NCBI GenBank assembly: GCA_029287875.1
Contig: JARFQH010000378.1
Span: forward strand, 1-5,238
DNA from: Desulfobacteraceae bacterium
GTDB lineage: Bacteria > Desulfobacterota > Desulfobacteria > Desulfobacterales > SG8-13
DNA length: 5,238 nt
Reading direction: 5' to 3'
The notes beneath the pieces are model-generated. The model had not been told where the DNA came from and made no database searches. It was given only the letters and a program-made list of their open reading frames with translations. The position numbers and the translations under genes were made by a program. Below are positions 4,790 through 5,238 of this stretch, one piece after another. Each line of letters starts with the position of its first letter. Within the stretch, counting starts at the first letter, position 1.

Positions 4790-5238
4790 TCATGCCGGAG
4801 GGCGGTGCTTCGTTATCCAGCGCACGTAAGGGATCGAGACCACCGCCGAAGCCAGAAGATAGGCAACCACCAGTGCCAGCGCATGTTGCCCCCGCGCGTT
4901 GGCCGCGATGAGAAGCGCCAGGCCGATGTGTCGCGATGAACAGGCGATCGCAAGGGAGATACGATCTGAATGATTCGGACCGCCGAGCAGATGGCCCATC
5001 ACAATGGCGGATAGCGTGAATGCGGCAAACGCAATCAGCGACGATAGTCCGACCTCGAAGACCAGCCGGAAGCCGACTGCCAAAGCCGCAAGGGCGCACA
5101 GAGCCATCACGGCGCTCGCGATCTTCAGCAACGGATCGCCGAACCGGTCGGCCAGGACGGGCAACGCCAGGCGGAACAGCATACCGACTCCAAGCGGCAG
5201 CAAGAACGTCTTCAGAATGATACGGGCGACTTGTGAAG
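4790..5238 (-). CDS. Bile acid:sodium symporter family (BASS) transporter, C-terminal part, cut by window edge
   Basis: The product is an inner-membrane secondary transporter, probably sodium-coupled and moving an organic anion. The visible 148 residues, open to the right edge, are about half of the usual length near 300. Hydrophobic helices alternate with short loops: FLLPLGVGMLFRL at the left, then two helices (about 38-54 and 62-82), the conserved loop GGPNHSDR (85-92), LAIACSSRHIGLALLIAAN (95-113) and a final helix (about 119-137) ending in a basic tail. The ISLAIACSSRHIGLAL segment is the family's conserved late-helix motif. The TTG (5203) and GTG/ATG codons within the fragment are internal, because the frame and homology continue to base 5236 without a stop. 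The substrate is unknown; bile acid in the family name does not imply bile acid transport here. Confidence 0.85.
   Translation of the reverse strand, partial: SQVARIILKTFLLPLGVGMLFRLALPVLADRFGDPLLKIASAVMALCALAALAVGFRLVFEVGLSSLIAFAAFTLSAIVMGHLLGGPNHSDRISLAIACSSRHIGLALLIAANARGQHALALVVAYLLASAVVSIPYVRWITKHRPPA

Noticed and set aside
4654..4911. Plus-strand frame across the repeat element and the BASS gene end
   Set aside because: It spans a non-coding repeat and then the antisense of the BASS gene, and has low-complexity Pro/Arg composition typical of a shadow frame.
4728..5099. Second minus-strand frame within the BASS region
   Set aside because: It is Arg/Cys/Pro-rich and lacks hydrophobic helices, while the neighbouring frame gives the conserved transporter motifs.

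Overview
The window comes from the chromosome of a Gram-negative bacterium. The evidence is a lipoprotein signal (lipobox), two Sec-type signal peptides, an NlpE/HslJ-like envelope protein and a periplasmic-type arylsulfatase. Gene style suggests Pseudomonadota or Desulfobacterota, but no marker here settles the taxon. By eye the two edge genes (sulfatase, BASS transporter) are clearly richer in G+C than the middle.

Layout, left to right. Positions 1-780 (minus) hold the N-terminal 260 residues of a type I arylsulfatase cut by the window edge. A gap of about 250 bp ends in a hairpin that probably terminates the next gene. That gene, 1032-1397 (minus), encodes a small helical protein with a basic C-terminal tail, weakly phasin-like, with its own good sigma-70-type promoter. 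Positions 1558-1809 (minus) encode a two-helix membrane protein of 83 residues. A strong palindrome at 1864-1893 lies between it and the divergent gene 2060-2521 (plus), which encodes a lipoprotein with a long charged helical body. A hairpin at 2659-2691 separates this gene from the convergent minus-strand pair 3967-4467 and 2751-3896. The first of the pair is an exported protein with a Gly/Ala-rich insert. The second is an exported three-part protein combining NlpE-like, COG3650-like and META/HslJ-like regions. A second copy of the palindrome (20 of 22 bases identical) lies upstream of this pair at 4536-4557. Immediately beyond it, 4565-4740 looks like a small non-autonomous mobile element or dispersed repeat, with inverted ends, flanking direct repeats and a long structured hairpin. 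The right edge (4790-5238, minus) is the C-terminal part of a bile acid:sodium symporter family (BASS) transporter.

Taken together, the middle of the window reads as a small set of cell-envelope genes, probably a stress response, under one shared palindromic operator. The shared palindrome is seen directly; the envelope-stress role is inferred from domain content. The best candidates for something undescribed are the operator pair and its regulon, the MITE-like element next to the second operator, and the NlpE-COG3650-META fusion that lacks a lipidation cysteine. No rRNA, tRNA, CRISPR array, transposase gene or origin was seen.
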